Source of the DNA: Aerolutibacter ruishenii
GTDB lineage: Bacteria > Pseudomonadota > Gammaproteobacteria > Xanthomonadales > Xanthomonadaceae
Reading direction: 5' to 3'
NCBI RefSeq assembly: GCF_007830115.1
Contig: NZ_VLKP01000001.1
Span: 248,001 to 312,000, forward strand
DNA: 64,000 bases
Below, piece after piece: positions 17,361 through 27,238 of this stretch (positions are counted from its first letter, which is position 1; each line of letters starts with the position of its first letter). The position numbers and the translations under genes are program-made. Under the pieces are notes generated by a model. The model was not told the DNA's origin and did not search any database. It saw nothing but the letters and a program-made list of their open reading frames with translations.

Positions 17361-19468
17361 TGCTGGTCACCAGGGTGAATGAGTCGATGCGCTTCGTCGC
17401 GCCGTCGCTGGAAGCCTCGATCGCAACGCACCGGGCCGGAAATCGGCCCCCACAATTCCGCAGACCCTGCGGAATCGATGCGTGTCAGGCCGATGCGTTC
17501 CAGTGCCTTGCTCAATGCCGACCCTGGGGCGCGCCGCCCGACGACATGGGTTACCCCCATGGCTCGCACCAGTTGTTCCCAACGCCCACCTTCGGGGTCG
17601 GCATCAGCCCAGGCACGGGCCTCATTGAGCCTCGGGTCGTACCAGGCCATCGCACTGGCACGCCCATAAAACCCACCGACAAATGGTGCCTCAGGATCGG
17701 CCATCAGCACGCAAGCCTCCGGTGCGTCGCGGGTCAGTCGCGCCAGCAGCGCACGCTCCGGCACAACCATCCGCTCGATCACGGCCGATGCAGTCGCCCC
17801 ATCGCGGGCCAATCGCGCCCAGTGGTTGTCGTGTGCAATCCAGCTGGTGGTAGGCATCAACACGATGTTCACCAGCACGATAACCAGCGTCAGCACGTAC
17901 AGCACGGCTGGCTTCAAATACCGCGCCAATCCGACCAGCCCAACCGTGGACAGGACCGCGATAGCCGGAAACACATACCGCAGGTACTGGACCTGCCAGA
18001 AGAGCAAAACGCCGGCTGCGGCGAACCACAGCGCGACCCAGCGACCGGCGTGCCCACGCACAATTTCGGCCACCACGCCCGGCAAGGTCGCCAACAGTGC
18101 AATGCCGGCTGCCCCGGCATACGACTCGGCGAAACGCTTCGTGTCGAACGTGAGATCCCAAAGGGTGCGCCAGTCGATACCGGCATTCCAGCGTTCATCC
18201 TGAAAATTGACTGCCGGCATGTAGGGAGACTTGAACACCGCATTGAATAGCGGAAACACCGGATTTCCGGTTACCAGCGTCGCGTAGGCGTAACTTGATC
18301 CGCCGATGACCGCCGCCACCAGCACCAACGCGAGCAGTTTCCCTGCCGCGCGCTCCCGCAATAGCCTCCAAGTCATCAAGACCAAGACCGGAAGCACATA
18401 GATGGCGTTTGCGGTCTTCAGCCCCGCCAGCAGGCCCAGCATGGCACCGGTGACCAACACAGAACGCGGCTTGCCCTTGCCCGCAATCATGTCCGCAGCC
18501 AGATGCAGCAACACGGCCGCGGACGCACCGTCGACCTGCATCGTCGACGCAAAATGCGCACTCAGTGGATGGGAGGCAAACAACGCGGCAGCCGCCCAGC
18601 CCACCCGTGCCGAACCACCGATGGCGATCGCCAGTCGGTACGCGCCGGCCATGCCAAACAGTAGCCATAGCGCATCGACCGCCGCTCGGGCTTCCTGCGC
18701 CGCGAGCAGGGCGGTGACACCATGGAGGACATTGCTCGCCCACGGCGCCACGGCCCAGACCTGACTGGAAACGTCCAGTCGGTAGTACCCGCCGGACAGC
18801 AGTTGATCGGGCAGCAGCAGATGCGCGGCGTTGTCGTCGTAATTGAGCGTTGGCAGCCACAATCCAAGCGCGGCCACCGCGGCCGCGACCACTGCCATGG
18901 CGACACTGGCACCATGTTCGCGGGTCGCGTGCTGCCAAGCTCCTGCGGCCCGTCGAACCTGTGCCGTCAGGTCGCGTCGGCACAGCAGGATGACGGCGCA
19001 TGACAGCAGCAGATACACGCGCGGTCCGTGCACCTGGAATGGCAGCAGCCAGCCCACGATCGCCGCGACTACCGCCATTCCCGCCAACCCGCTGGACCAG
19101 GGCGACACCACCCGCTCACGATCCAGCAGGCCCCCGATGGCCGCGCTGACCAGCAGCAGGACAATCCCCGCCGATACGGTCATGGGACCGGCGTAGTAGA
19201 CGACTCCGGCCACCACCGCCGCCACCATGGCGGTGACCGCGGCCGTAACCGACCACGACCGCCGCGTGACTCCCCAGGCAATTGCCGCTACCACTGCCAA
19301 TACGGCAAAAAGCTTGAACAACAACCCGAGGTAGTCGGCGCGCACCTCGCCCAACAGCTGATAGCGATAGACCCCGAACGCGACACCGCCTAACGGCAGC
19401 AGCAGTAGCCAGCCGATCCATCGCTCGCGCCAAGTCAGTGCAGGCAACGTCACACTCGCGGATTGCAC
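17357..19468 (-). CDS. Large polytopic membrane protein, GT-C-type glycosyltransferase candidate
   Basis: 703 aa with many hydrophobic segments over residues ~10-560 and a soluble C-terminal ~130 residues, the usual build of GT-C glycosyltransferases that use lipid-linked sugars in the periplasm. No sequence motif fixes the sugar. Its place at the head of a GT-C, GT2, GtrA set with stop/start overlaps argues that it is the acceptor-specific GtrC-like transferase decorating O-antigen or another periplasmic glycan. A pure transport role cannot be excluded. Confidence 0.68.
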   Translation of the reverse strand: MQSASVTLPALTWRERWIGWLLLLPLGGVAFGVYRYQLLGEVRADYLGLLFKLFAVLAVVAAIAWGVTRRSWSVTAAVTAMVAAVVAGVVYYAGPMTVSAGIVLLLVSAAIGGLLDRERVVSPWSSGLAGMAVVAAIVGWLLPFQVHGPRVYLLLSCAVILLCRRDLTAQVRRAAGAWQHATREHGASVAMAVVAAAVAALGLWLPTLNYDDNAAHLLLPDQLLSGGYYRLDVSSQVWAVAPWASNVLHGVTALLAAQEARAAVDALWLLFGMAGAYRLAIAIGGSARVGWAAAALFASHPLSAHFASTMQVDGASAAVLLHLAADMIAGKGKPRSVLVTGAMLGLLAGLKTANAIYVLPVLVLMTWRLLRERAAGKLLALVLVAAVIGGSSYAYATLVTGNPVFPLFNAVFKSPYMPAVNFQDERWNAGIDWRTLWDLTFDTKRFAESYAGAAGIALLATLPGVVAEIVRGHAGRWVALWFAAAGVLLFWQVQYLRYVFPAIAVLSTVGLVGLARYLKPAVLYVLTLVIVLVNIVLMPTTSWIAHDNHWARLARDGATASAVIERMVVPERALLARLTRDAPEACVLMADPEAPFVGGFYGRASAMAWYDPRLNEARAWADADPEGGRWEQLVRAMGVTHVVGRRAPGSALSKALERIGLTRIDSAGSAELWGPISGPVRCDRGFQRRRDEAHRLIHPGDQH

Positions 19469-19512
19469 GGGATTCTCCGGCGAACTACCCGATGGGCAAC
19501 GACAGGGTCAGG

Positions 19513-19953
19513 TTACTGGCAGGGCAGACCCGAAACTTCATGGCTGGCCAGCTCCTTGCCCGTGGCAGCATCCAAGAGGTGGAAGCGAACACCCGCGACC
19601 ACCCATTTACCCGTCTTCGCCTCGCCAGTTGCGCCGCCGGCAGCAAAGGTCTTGCGCTTCGGCGTTTTGATACTGTCGACTTCAATGCGGACGGCGCTGA
19701 CCGCCGCGTCGTTGACCCGCCACTTGACCGTGGAAACCACTTTATCCTGGCCGTCGCACATATGGACGGCACCCGGCTCAACCACGAAGTCCACTGGGGA
19801 ATTGACCGCCGAGGCCGTCCCCGCGGCGGTGGGAACCGGGCTCTCGGCAGCCGCAGGCAACGGGAGCGAGTCCACCGGCGGTGTATTGCGCGAGCATGCG
19901 ACAAGGCCTGCAACGGAGACGGCGGCGAGCAGAGTCAAAGATTTGATGGTCAT
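19513..19953 (-). CDS. Hypothetical lipoprotein
   Basis: 146 aa, unrecognised. An N-terminal signal and lipobox LVACS (Cys20) predict a lipoprotein. A Pro/Ala/Ser-rich linker follows (~residues 25-55), then a small beta-rich domain with VVSTVKWRVN and a paired Cys arrangement (HMCDGQDK near 66 and the final PCQ). It lies 35 bases after the methyltransferase stop and 44 before the GT-C-like gene, so it is probably cotranscribed within the glycan operon. Confidence 0.7.
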   Translation of the reverse strand: MTIKSLTLLAAVSVAGLVACSRNTPPVDSLPLPAAAESPVPTAAGTASAVNSPVDFVVEPGAVHMCDGQDKVVSTVKWRVNDAAVSAVRIEVDSIKTPKRKTFAAGGATGEAKTGKWVVAGVRFHLLDAATGKELASHEVSGLPCQ

Positions 19954-19988
19954 TTCGTCATCCTGGGACGTTGTTTGGAAGCGAATGC

Positions 19989-20915
19989 TCAGCAGCCGAG
20001 GTTAGCGGCCTGCAGCGCCCCCTGCAGCGAAAGCGCCCAACGGGTGCGCTCCTGGTATTCCGCGAAATACAGGTAGGAGCGTGCCGTTTCGAAGGCGGCA
20101 TAGTAAAATAGTTCATTACGCCTCAGCAGGTCCTCGTTTTCGGCAACTGGCTGGTATATCCGCTCGTCAAAGGTAGGCGATTCGGACGGCTGGTATTCGG
20201 CACAAAAAGCGAACGACTTGCCCGGCAGCCCCCCCACCCGCAGCCCATGGCGGGCGAAGATCGCCGACACTGCTCGCAGCGAGTAGCTGATGATGTGCCC
20301 GCGTCGCAACGGATCCAGGTAGGCCGGATCCTCATTGCGTACATACTCGGGCATCCCGGTGTTGAACAGCCAGAAACTACCTGGCGCACTCACTCTGGCA
20401 ATGCCCGAAACCAGGTCATCCAGCATTTTCGGCGTGAGATGCTCGACCACCTCGATGCAGACGCCCGCATCGAAGGTCCCCTCCAATTCATCGACGCTCC
20501 CCACATGGAAGTTGGTGCCGTGGACGGCATAGGGTGGCGGAAACTTCTCAACACCATGAAAGACCTCGCCATTGGTATCCAACAGCTCCTGCAGCTTGCA
20601 CAGCAGGAAGCCAGGGCCAGCGCCGACATCAAGAAAGCGGTGCACCGGCCTGCGGCAATAGAGGATCGCCTCCCCCGCACGGCACAGCGAGGCGCCTGCG
20701 GCACGCTCCAACGCACCCGCCCGCTCCTGCTCCCAGTATTCGCTGGCGTACTCCCCCACCAGGGCGACACCGGCATCCATGTCCGCAATGACCTCGGGTG
20801 CAATGTGAATGCTGCCGCACCCCCCGCACAGGTAGTAGGGATAGCCGTCGACAACCGCGTAAGGGGCACTCGCCCCGGCTTCACAGACCGGACATGCCAC
20901 GTTGCTTCTACTCAT
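19989..20915 (-). CDS. Class I SAM methyltransferase with N-terminal zinc-binding domain
   Basis: 308 aa. The N-terminus has CPVCEA and LCGGCGSIHI, a four-cysteine zinc knuckle seen in sugar C- and O-methyltransferases (Methyltransf_23 type). The SAM site is HRFLDVGAGPGFLLCK, and GVCIEVVEHLTP follows. It overlaps gmhB by 4 nt (ATGA). Position directly behind the GDP-heptose genes suggests it methylates a sugar or nucleotide sugar; the acceptor is not visible. Confidence 0.84.
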   Translation of the reverse strand: MSRSNVACPVCEAGASAPYAVVDGYPYYLCGGCGSIHIAPEVIADMDAGVALVGEYASEYWEQERAGALERAAGASLCRAGEAILYCRRPVHRFLDVGAGPGFLLCKLQELLDTNGEVFHGVEKFPPPYAVHGTNFHVGSVDELEGTFDAGVCIEVVEHLTPKMLDDLVSGIARVSAPGSFWLFNTGMPEYVRNEDPAYLDPLRRGHIISYSLRAVSAIFARHGLRVGGLPGKSFAFCAEYQPSESPTFDERIYQPVAENEDLLRRNELFYYAAFETARSYLYFAEYQERTRWALSLQGALQAANLGC

Positions 20916-21445
20916 GCCGCCTCCCTGTCGAACATCGCCCTGATGGCTTCCAGCCCTACCCCGCCGGGAGCGACCAAAATGCTTCGCCCCACCCCAGCCG
21001 CACGCGCCGCTTCGATGTCACTGCTCTTGTCACCGACCAATACCGATCGTACAGGGTCGATACCCATACTTTCGATCGCAGCCAGGATCATGCCCGGCTT
21101 GGGTTTGCGGCACAGGCACTGGCGCAGGTAGTCACCACGTCCGGCCTCGGGATGGTGGGGGCAAAAGAACGTCGCCGCAATGCACGCACCGCGCGCGGCG
21201 AACTCCTCGTGTACCCAGTGCGTATACGCGACGAACGCAGCCTCGTCATACAAGCCGCGTGCGATCCCTGCCTGGTTCGTGACCACCACTGGGATATAGC
21301 CCGCCGCCATGGCGCTGCGGACCAGTTCGAAAATCCCGGGCACCCAATCCGTTCCCGCGGGAGTATGGACGTAACCGTGATCCAGATTGATCACACCATC
21401 CCGATCAAGGAACAGCGCTTTGTGCGGCGCTGGAAGCCGCTCCAT
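20912..21445 (-). CDS. gmhB: D-glycero-D-manno-heptose 1,7-bisphosphate 7-phosphatase
   Basis: HAD-IIIA phosphatase removing the C7 phosphate in NDP-heptose synthesis. Catalytic motif LFLDRDGVIN, VVVTNQAGIARG, the zinc-loop FCPHHPEAGRG...CLCRKPKPG and the closing LVGDKSSDIEAA are all present. ATG 21445 gives 177 aa, a normal size. The frame stays open upstream through the end of hddC, and GTG codons there could extend the N-terminus by about ten residues. Confidence 0.92.
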   Translation of the reverse strand: MERLPAPHKALFLDRDGVINLDHGYVHTPAGTDWVPGIFELVRSAMAAGYIPVVVTNQAGIARGLYDEAAFVAYTHWVHEEFAARGACIAATFFCPHHPEAGRGDYLRQCLCRKPKPGMILAAIESMGIDPVRSVLVGDKSSDIEAARAAGVGRSILVAPGGVGLEAIRAMFDREAA

Positions 21446-21495
21446 CCAGGCTTGCACCGCAGGGTTCAACACATGGTGCGCAACGGCGGCCACGA

Positions 21496-22194
21496 TCAGC
21501 CGCCGAATATCGTCTGTGCGCGCAGATAATCGTCCGGTACCCCGATATCGATGAAACCCCGGGTATCGGCATAGCCACAGACGCTGCCGGCCGCGGTCAT
21601 CGGGACCAGCACCTCCGTCTCGAAGGAGTACGCCTCCAGCTGCGGCAGCGCGGCGATCGCCTTGGAGCCTAGAAAGTAGCACCCGGCATTGACATACCCC
21701 GGACCACTCCCTCCTTTCTCCCTGAAGCGCGTGATCCTGCCGGAATCGCACTCCACGGCGCCATAACGCGCAACGTCATCCACCCGCGCGAGAGCCACGC
21801 CGATGTTCGCGCCGGATTCCGATACCGCATCGGCAATCCCGGCCGCACTGTAGTCGAGGTAGGTATCGCCGTTGAGCACATGCACCGCGTTGCCGCGCAG
21901 TCGCTGGCAGGCCTGCCGCACGGCTCCGCCAGTCCCCAGCGCATGCTGCTCGACCGAATACTCCACCTGCATGCCTCGCCATGAGGCGCCAATCGCCGCC
22001 TCCACCACATCGGACATGTAACCCGTGGCCAGCACCACGTGGCGGATGCCGTTGTCGGCCAATTGGTCCATCACCCAAGCGAGGAACGGCCGTCCCGCCA
22101 CAGGCGCCAACGGTTTGGGCAGGTCCGGCACCACGGCACGCAGCCGCGTGCCGAGCCCGCCGACCAGCACGATGGCTTCGTCAGCGGGCTTCAC
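21496..22194 (-). CDS. hddC: D-glycero-alpha-D-manno-heptose 1-phosphate guanylyltransferase
   Basis: Nucleotidyltransferase activating heptose-1-phosphate. Signature IVLVGGLGTRLR is followed by VPDLPKPLAPVAGRPFL, and VLNGDTYLDY carries the metal-binding Asp. The 232-aa length and the partnership with hddA favour GDP-heptose (HddC) over the ADP-heptose HldE branch. GTG 22194 is chosen. It overlaps the gmhA stop by 14 nt and has GGAG ten bases upstream. Confidence 0.86.
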   Translation of the reverse strand: MKPADEAIVLVGGLGTRLRAVVPDLPKPLAPVAGRPFLAWVMDQLADNGIRHVVLATGYMSDVVEAAIGASWRGMQVEYSVEQHALGTGGAVRQACQRLRGNAVHVLNGDTYLDYSAAGIADAVSESGANIGVALARVDDVARYGAVECDSGRITRFREKGGSGPGYVNAGCYFLGSKAIAALPQLEAYSFETEVLVPMTAAGSVCGYADTRGFIDIGVPDDYLRAQTIFGG

Positions 22195-22768
22195 GCGGGT
22201 GCATCTCCGACTCGATAAGGGCGCACAACAGGTGGCCCAGGAACTCATGGCCCTCCTGGATGCGCGGGGTCTCGCTGGAGGGCACCTGGAAGCAGGTCGT
22301 GCACAGGGGCGCCAACTTGCCACCGCCCTCGCCGGTGAAGCCGATCACCGCGATCCCGCGCTCGCGGGCGGCGTGCGCCGCACGCAACACGTTGGGCGAA
22401 TTACCGGACGTCGAAATGGCGATCAGCACGTCACCACCTCGTCCCAGCGCCTCCACCTGCCTCGCAAATGTGTAGTCGTAACCGTAGTCGTTGCCGACTG
22501 CGGTGAGGATGCTGGTGTCCGTCGTCAGCGCGACCGCCGCCAGGCCGGGACGGTCGTAGTAGAAGCGGCTCACCAGTTCACCCGCCCAGTGCTGGGCGTC
22601 GGCGGCACTGCCGCCGTTGCCGGCGAACATCAGCTTGCCACCCGCACGCAGCGCACCCACGCACACGTCCACGGCGCGCACCAGGTCATCGGCGATGGTG
22701 GCGTCGCCCGACATCCGCTGGAAATTGGCCAGCGCCTTCCGGAACTCGGCGGAAATGAAATCCTTCAT
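22181..22768 (-). CDS. gmhA: Sedoheptulose-7-phosphate isomerase
   Basis: SIS-domain isomerase that starts heptose synthesis, making D-glycero-D-manno-heptose 7-phosphate. LMFAGNGGSAADAQHWAGEL and VLIAISTSGNSPNVL are the phosphosugar-binding motifs. At 195 aa it is the family length. ATG 22768 overlaps the hddA stop by 4 nt. Confidence 0.95.
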   Translation of the reverse strand: MKDFISAEFRKALANFQRMSGDATIADDLVRAVDVCVGALRAGGKLMFAGNGGSAADAQHWAGELVSRFYYDRPGLAAVALTTDTSILTAVGNDYGYDYTFARQVEALGRGGDVLIAISTSGNSPNVLRAAHAARERGIAVIGFTGEGGGKLAPLCTTCFQVPSSETPRIQEGHEFLGHLLCALIESEMHPREAR

Positions 22769-23796
22769 CGGTTGGCCCTCCAGGCGACGGCGCCATGCGG
22801 ATTGAAGTGGAAATCGAGCAGGGTGCCACCCTGCATCCGCAGCGCGGCCGAAAGCCGCACCCGGTCTCCCGGATCGCACACGAACATCATGAAGCCGCCG
22901 CCACCGGCGCCGGACACCTTGGTCGCCACGGCGCCGTGCGCCATGGCCGTCGCCTCGGCCGCGTCGATCATCGGGTTGGTGATGCTGGCCGCCATCCGCT
23001 TCTTCGCCTCCCAGCCGCGCTGGAAGGTGCGCGCGAACGCATCAAGGTCACCGCGCAGCAGCGACTCCTTCATCTGCACGGCCTCGAGCTTCAGCTCGTG
23101 CATCGCGTCCACGGACCGCTGGACGCCACCGGCTGCATTCCGCGCCTGCTCGTCGATGATCCGCGCGGACTCGCGCGACACCCCGGTGAAGTACAGCAGC
23201 AACGAGGCTTCCAGCTCCGCCAGCAGCCAATCCTTCATCCGCAGCGGATTGACGATCACGCGATCACCCGCATGGAACTCCATGAAGTTGAAGCCGCCAA
23301 ACGCCGCCGCGTACTGGTCCTGCTTGCCACCGGCCAGCCCCAGGTCCTCGCGCTCGATGGCGTACGCAAGGTGCGCGACCTCGTACTCGCCCAGCGGCAG
23401 CGAGAAGTACTCCGACAGGGCCGTGACCAGCGCCACCACCAAGGTGGACGACGAACCAAGCCCGGACCCCGGCGGCGCATCGGAAAAAGTACGGATCCGC
23501 AGTGGCGGTCGCTCGCCGTTGAGGAAGTCGCGACAGATGCGCAGGTACGCGCCCGCCAGCAGCTTGACCCCCGGATCCACCGACTCCGCGTCAGCGGGCT
23601 CGCAACGCGCGTGCACGCCCTGGTCCTGCGCGTGCAACTCAAGCTCGCCATGGCCTGCGTCATCCACGGTGGCATAGGCGTACTTGTCGATGGTCGCGTT
23701 CATCACTGCGCCACCGTGCAGGTCGCAATACGGCGCGACATCGGTGCCACCGCCAGCCAGCCCCAGGCGCAGCGGCGCCCTCGCACGCACGATCAC
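22765..23796 (-). CDS. hddA: D-glycero-alpha-D-manno-heptose 7-phosphate kinase
   Basis: GHMP-family kinase phosphorylating heptose-7-phosphate at C1 in the GDP-heptose route. Substrate motif [15 protein letters not shown] is at the N-terminus, the ATP loop [11 protein letters not shown] is near residue 105, and [12 protein letters not shown] is near the C-terminus. GTG 23796 overlaps the upstream stop by 4 nt (GTGA) and gives 343 aa. Presence of this kinase, rather than the bifunctional HldE, is what marks the GDP-alpha-heptose pathway. Confidence 0.92.
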   Translation of the reverse strand: MIVRARAPLRLGLAGGGTDVAPYCDLHGGAVMNATIDKYAYATVDDAGHGELELHAQDQGVHARCEPADAESVDPGVKLLAGAYLRICRDFLNGERPPLRIRTFSDAPPGSGLGSSSTLVVALVTALSEYFSLPLGEYEVAHLAYAIEREDLGLAGGKQDQYAAAFGGFNFMEFHAGDRVIVNPLRMKDWLLAELEASLLLYFTGVSRESARIIDEQARNAAGGVQRSVDAMHELKLEAVQMKESLLRGDLDAFARTFQRGWEAKKRMAASITNPMIDAAEATAMAHGAVATKVSGAGGGGFMMFVCDPGDRVRLSAALRMQGGTLLDFHFNPHGAVAWRANR

Positions 23797-26700
23797 GCCG
23801 TCGCCTCCGTCCGCGCACCGGCGGGCAGGCCGCATGCATCCAGCAGCGCGGCGGCCATGGCCTGGCGCGAGTACCGCGCACTCACGTATTCCGCTCCCGC
23901 GCGCGACGCCTTGCGCCAACGCGCATCGTCGCCGAGCAGCGCCACGATGGCCTGCGCGATGGCCTGCTCGTCGTCATGCACATCGGCCACGCTGGCCAGG
24001 CCAGGCAGCCCCTGGGCGCCGACCGTGGTCGTCACCAGCGGCAACCCCTGCTGCAGGGCCTCCACCACTTTGCTCTTCACCCCTGCGCCAAAACGCAGCG
24101 GCACCGCCGCCACCCGCGCGCTGCCATAACGCCGCGCCAGTTCGGCATCGGAGACAAACCCGGTGACTTCGACCCGCGAACCCGCGAGCGCACGCACCCG
24201 TTCGGTGGGATTGGAGCCGACCAGCGCCACGCGCACGTCGGGGTGCACGGCCCATACGTGCGGCATGATGGCTTCCACCAGCCATTGCGCCGCGTCGACG
24301 TTGGGCGGATGCCCGAAACCGGCAACGAACAGCACGCCAGCGCGCGCGTCCGGCTCGGCACCGCCGACGAAGTCATCCCAGGCATAGGCGTTGATGCCAC
24401 GCGCATCCACGCCGGGCTCCAGCGCCTTCACCTGCATGGCCTCGTCGTCGGAGGGGTACAGGACCACGTCGCTGGCACGCCAGAGGCCACGTTCCATCGC
24501 CTCCATGGCGGCGCAGGCGGCGTCCGGCGCCGTCCCGGTACCCAGGACCCGCGCTTCGTCCTGCATGCGGCGGAAATGCAGGTCGTGGCCGTAGTAGACG
24601 ATCCGGCCGCGGCAATGCCGGCGCACCACATCGACCAGCGGCGCGGCGACATGCGGCCGCGACAGCAGCACCGCATCGAAGGAGCCACCGTGCTCGCGCA
24701 TCAGGCGTTCGAAGCCGCCCTTCCAGCCGCGGCCGTAATAGACCTCCACGCCCATGCGCTGCAGCGCGGGCGAGTACTCGGGGTCGCGGTGCAGGTTCTC
24801 GGGCCAGAACTTGACCACGCAGCCCGCTTCCACCAGCCGCTGCAGGAAGGCGAACATCGTGCGCGAGCCCGCGTCGCGGTCGGGTTGCGGCACGTAGTGA
24901 TCGACCACCAGCACCACCGGCCGGTCCCAGGCACGGTCGCGCGCGCGCAGCAGGTCCATCCCGTTCGGGTAGTGCCGGGCCAGCACGTCGCGCCAGCGCT
25001 GCAGGAAGGTCTTCTGGTTGGCCACCTGGTATGCCTTGATCCCGGCCCCGGTATCGGTGCCGTGCGAAATTCCCTCATGGTGCACCACCACCGAGAACGG
25101 CGTGTAGTACACCTCCAGCCCTTGCGCCCGCACCTGGAAGGCCAGGTCGGAATCTTCACTGTAGGCGGGGACATAGCGCACATCGAAGCCCCCCAGCGCA
25201 CGGAACAGCGCCGTGGGCAGCAACAATGAAGCACCGGAGCAGTAGTCCACCCGGCGCACGTAATTGAACTCGGCGGCCTCCGGATCGCCGAGGCGACCCC
25301 AATTCCAGGCCGAGGCGTCGCGCCACACGATACCGCCCGCCTCCTGCAGCCGGCCATCGGGATACACCAGTTTGGAGCCGACCATGCCGGCATCCGCATG
25401 CGTCTCCATCACCCGCACCAGCTCGTCCAGCCAGCCCGGCAGAACCTCGGTGTCGTTGTTGAGGAAGCAGACGTAGTGGCCGCGGGCCAAGTCGAGCGCC
25501 TGGTTGCACGACAGCAGGAAACCGAGGTTCTCCACATTCTCGTGGTAGCGCAGGCCCGGCACCCCACGGAATGCCTTCATGGCCGGATCGTCCGAACGAT
25601 CCTCCAACACGAGAACTTCGAATGTGGTGCGGTCCGCCAGCTGGGCCAGCGAGCGCAAGCAGCGTGAGGTGTAGTCGGGCTTGCCGTAGGTGGGCACGAC
25701 CACCGTCACGACCGGGTCAGCCACCTGCGGAAACGACAGGCCGTCTGTCCAACCGGCGGCATCGCCAAGCGCGTGTTCGATCGGCGACGCGAGCGGGCTC
25801 AAGGATGGCGCCTGCAGCAACGGCGCAGCCGGCAAGTCCACCTGCGTTGGCGTGCCCCTGACCCGGGCCATCAACCACCGCAACGGCGCGGTCATCCGCC
25901 ACGACGTAGACCCCAGCACCTGGTCCATGTGCTCGGTCAATGTCATCGCGTGGCCCTGCCAGGCGCGCGCCGTCTCCGCCCACACGTCAGCCCGCTGAAC
26001 GACTGCCTCCAAGGCACCTCGTGTGTCGGCGAGCTGACGAGAAAGGGTTTGATGTGCATCGCGCGCATCGCCAAGCTGACGGGAAAGCGCCTCATACGCA
26101 CCGCGCTCGCGCGCAAGCTCACTATCCAGACGCTGCGCCCACGCGATCGCATCCGCATGTTCCTGCACGGCCTTGCCATGCCATTCACGGACTTCGGCCA
26201 GTTGTGCATCCAACGCCAATGCCCAACCGGTACGCTCCTCCAACTCGCGACGTACGGCCCCGACCTCGGCTTTCGCCTCGGTCGCGTCGTGGCGGTTGAC
26301 CATCAACATCGCCGAGAGCCCGTCCACCACCCCCCGCGCGGGCGCAAGCAATCGATCGAACGTCGCCGCGGCCGCTTCCAGCGCGGGCAGGGCGACATCA
26401 CGGTCGCCTACGGCGGCGGCCAGGGGATACACCAACGGAGCGCATTCCGGGTCTGGCGCGCGCGCAGCGTGGTGATGGCGCAACGGCGGCGCCAACCAGG
26501 CATCCACGGCCGCGTCCACGTCGGCGTCACGGCGCACGGGTAGTTCCAACGCCGCGGCCACGCGCTCGATCTCTACCCGCCAATTCTCCAGCATCGCGTC
26601 ATAGGACAGCACCGTATGCGGCAGCCCCTGCGTGTCCGCAACCGATTCCAGCAGATGGCGCGCCCACAGCAACTGCCCCACCGCCTCGGGCAGGTTGTCG

Positions 26701-27170
26701 CGGCGCTGCAACGACTGCGCCACCTCCAGCGGGCTGCGGGTGACCAGCAGCGCCTTGGTGGCCACGCCGCGCGCCTGCAGCAGGTCCCGCCACAGCGGCA
26801 CGAAGCGGCACATGCGCGGGTCCTTCACCGCCCAGAACGGGGCCTGGCCGAACTCCCGATCCACCACGCGCTGCAGCGCCTCGCGGGCCACCTGCGCGGC
26901 CTGCGACCCCAACCAATCGACCGGCAGCGGCCTGGGGTCATCCCAGGCCATGCCCAGGTCCGCCAGCAACCGCTCATGCACGGCCACGACCGCCTGGTGC
27001 TCCCAGAAGCCCCCCGGGTTGTCACGCCCCGCGGCCATGAGTTCAGAGCCGAGGTCCGCACCCAGCAGGTTCAACGCACGCGTCACGGCAGAGGTACCGC
27101 TGCGATGCATCCCCAGCACCAGCACGGCCACGGGCGCACCGGTGTACCCCGGGCTGGCAACGGCGGTCAT
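23793..27170 (-). CDS. Multidomain protein: sulfotransferase-like, coiled coil, GT2 and GT4 glycosyltransferase domains
   Basis: 1125 aa. Residues ~12-260 form a sulfotransferase-like P-loop domain ([39 protein letters not shown]). Residues ~290-400 are Glu/Ala/Arg/Gln-rich and probably coiled coil. A GT2 domain follows from ~485 ([31 protein letters not shown]). A GT4/GT1-type domain runs from ~740 to the end ([37 protein letters not shown]). It probably adds more than one sugar and may add or recognise sulfate. It heads the heptose genes behind a perfect -10 box. Confidence 0.87.
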   Translation of the reverse strand: MTAVASPGYTGAPVAVLVLGMHRSGTSAVTRALNLLGADLGSELMAAGRDNPGGFWEHQAVVAVHERLLADLGMAWDDPRPLPVDWLGSQAAQVAREALQRVVDREFGQAPFWAVKDPRMCRFVPLWRDLLQARGVATKALLVTRSPLEVAQSLQRRDNLPEAVGQLLWARHLLESVADTQGLPHTVLSYDAMLENWRVEIERVAAALELPVRRDADVDAAVDAWLAPPLRHHHAARAPDPECAPLVYPLAAAVGDRDVALPALEAAAATFDRLLAPARGVVDGLSAMLMVNRHDATEAKAEVGAVRRELEERTGWALALDAQLAEVREWHGKAVQEHADAIAWAQRLDSELARERGAYEALSRQLGDARDAHQTLSRQLADTRGALEAVVQRADVWAETARAWQGHAMTLTEHMDQVLGSTSWRMTAPLRWLMARVRGTPTQVDLPAAPLLQAPSLSPLASPIEHALGDAAGWTDGLSFPQVADPVVTVVVPTYGKPDYTSRCLRSLAQLADRTTFEVLVLEDRSDDPAMKAFRGVPGLRYHENVENLGFLLSCNQALDLARGHYVCFLNNDTEVLPGWLDELVRVMETHADAGMVGSKLVYPDGRLQEAGGIVWRDASAWNWGRLGDPEAAEFNYVRRVDYCSGASLLLPTALFRALGGFDVRYVPAYSEDSDLAFQVRAQGLEVYYTPFSVVVHHEGISHGTDTGAGIKAYQVANQKTFLQRWRDVLARHYPNGMDLLRARDRAWDRPVVLVVDHYVPQPDRDAGSRTMFAFLQRLVEAGCVVKFWPENLHRDPEYSPALQRMGVEVYYGRGWKGGFERLMREHGGSFDAVLLSRPHVAAPLVDVVRRHCRGRIVYYGHDLHFRRMQDEARVLGTGTAPDAACAAMEAMERGLWRASDVVLYPSDDEAMQVKALEPGVDARGINAYAWDDFVGGAEPDARAGVLFVAGFGHPPNVDAAQWLVEAIMPHVWAVHPDVRVALVGSNPTERVRALAGSRVEVTGFVSDAELARRYGSARVAAVPLRFGAGVKSKVVEALQQGLPLVTTTVGAQGLPGLASVADVHDDEQAIAQAIVALLGDDARWRKASRAGAEYVSARYSRQAMAAALLDACGLPAGARTEATA

Positions 27171-27200
27171 TTAAGAAAATAACAAGCAGACATTCGGGCG

Positions 27201-27206
27201 ATTATA
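27201..27206 (-). promoter_or_regulatory. Candidate -10 box for the multidomain transferase/heptose operon
   Basis: A perfect TATAAT on the minus strand, 31 bases before the ATG at 27170, inside the 68-base gap behind the sulfotransferase gene. The -35 region is GC-rich without a clear match. This is the only sizeable break in the minus-strand glycan operon here. Confidence 0.45.
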
Positions 27207-27238
27207 CCGGTGCGCCCCGGCTCCCCGCGCCGCCGCGG

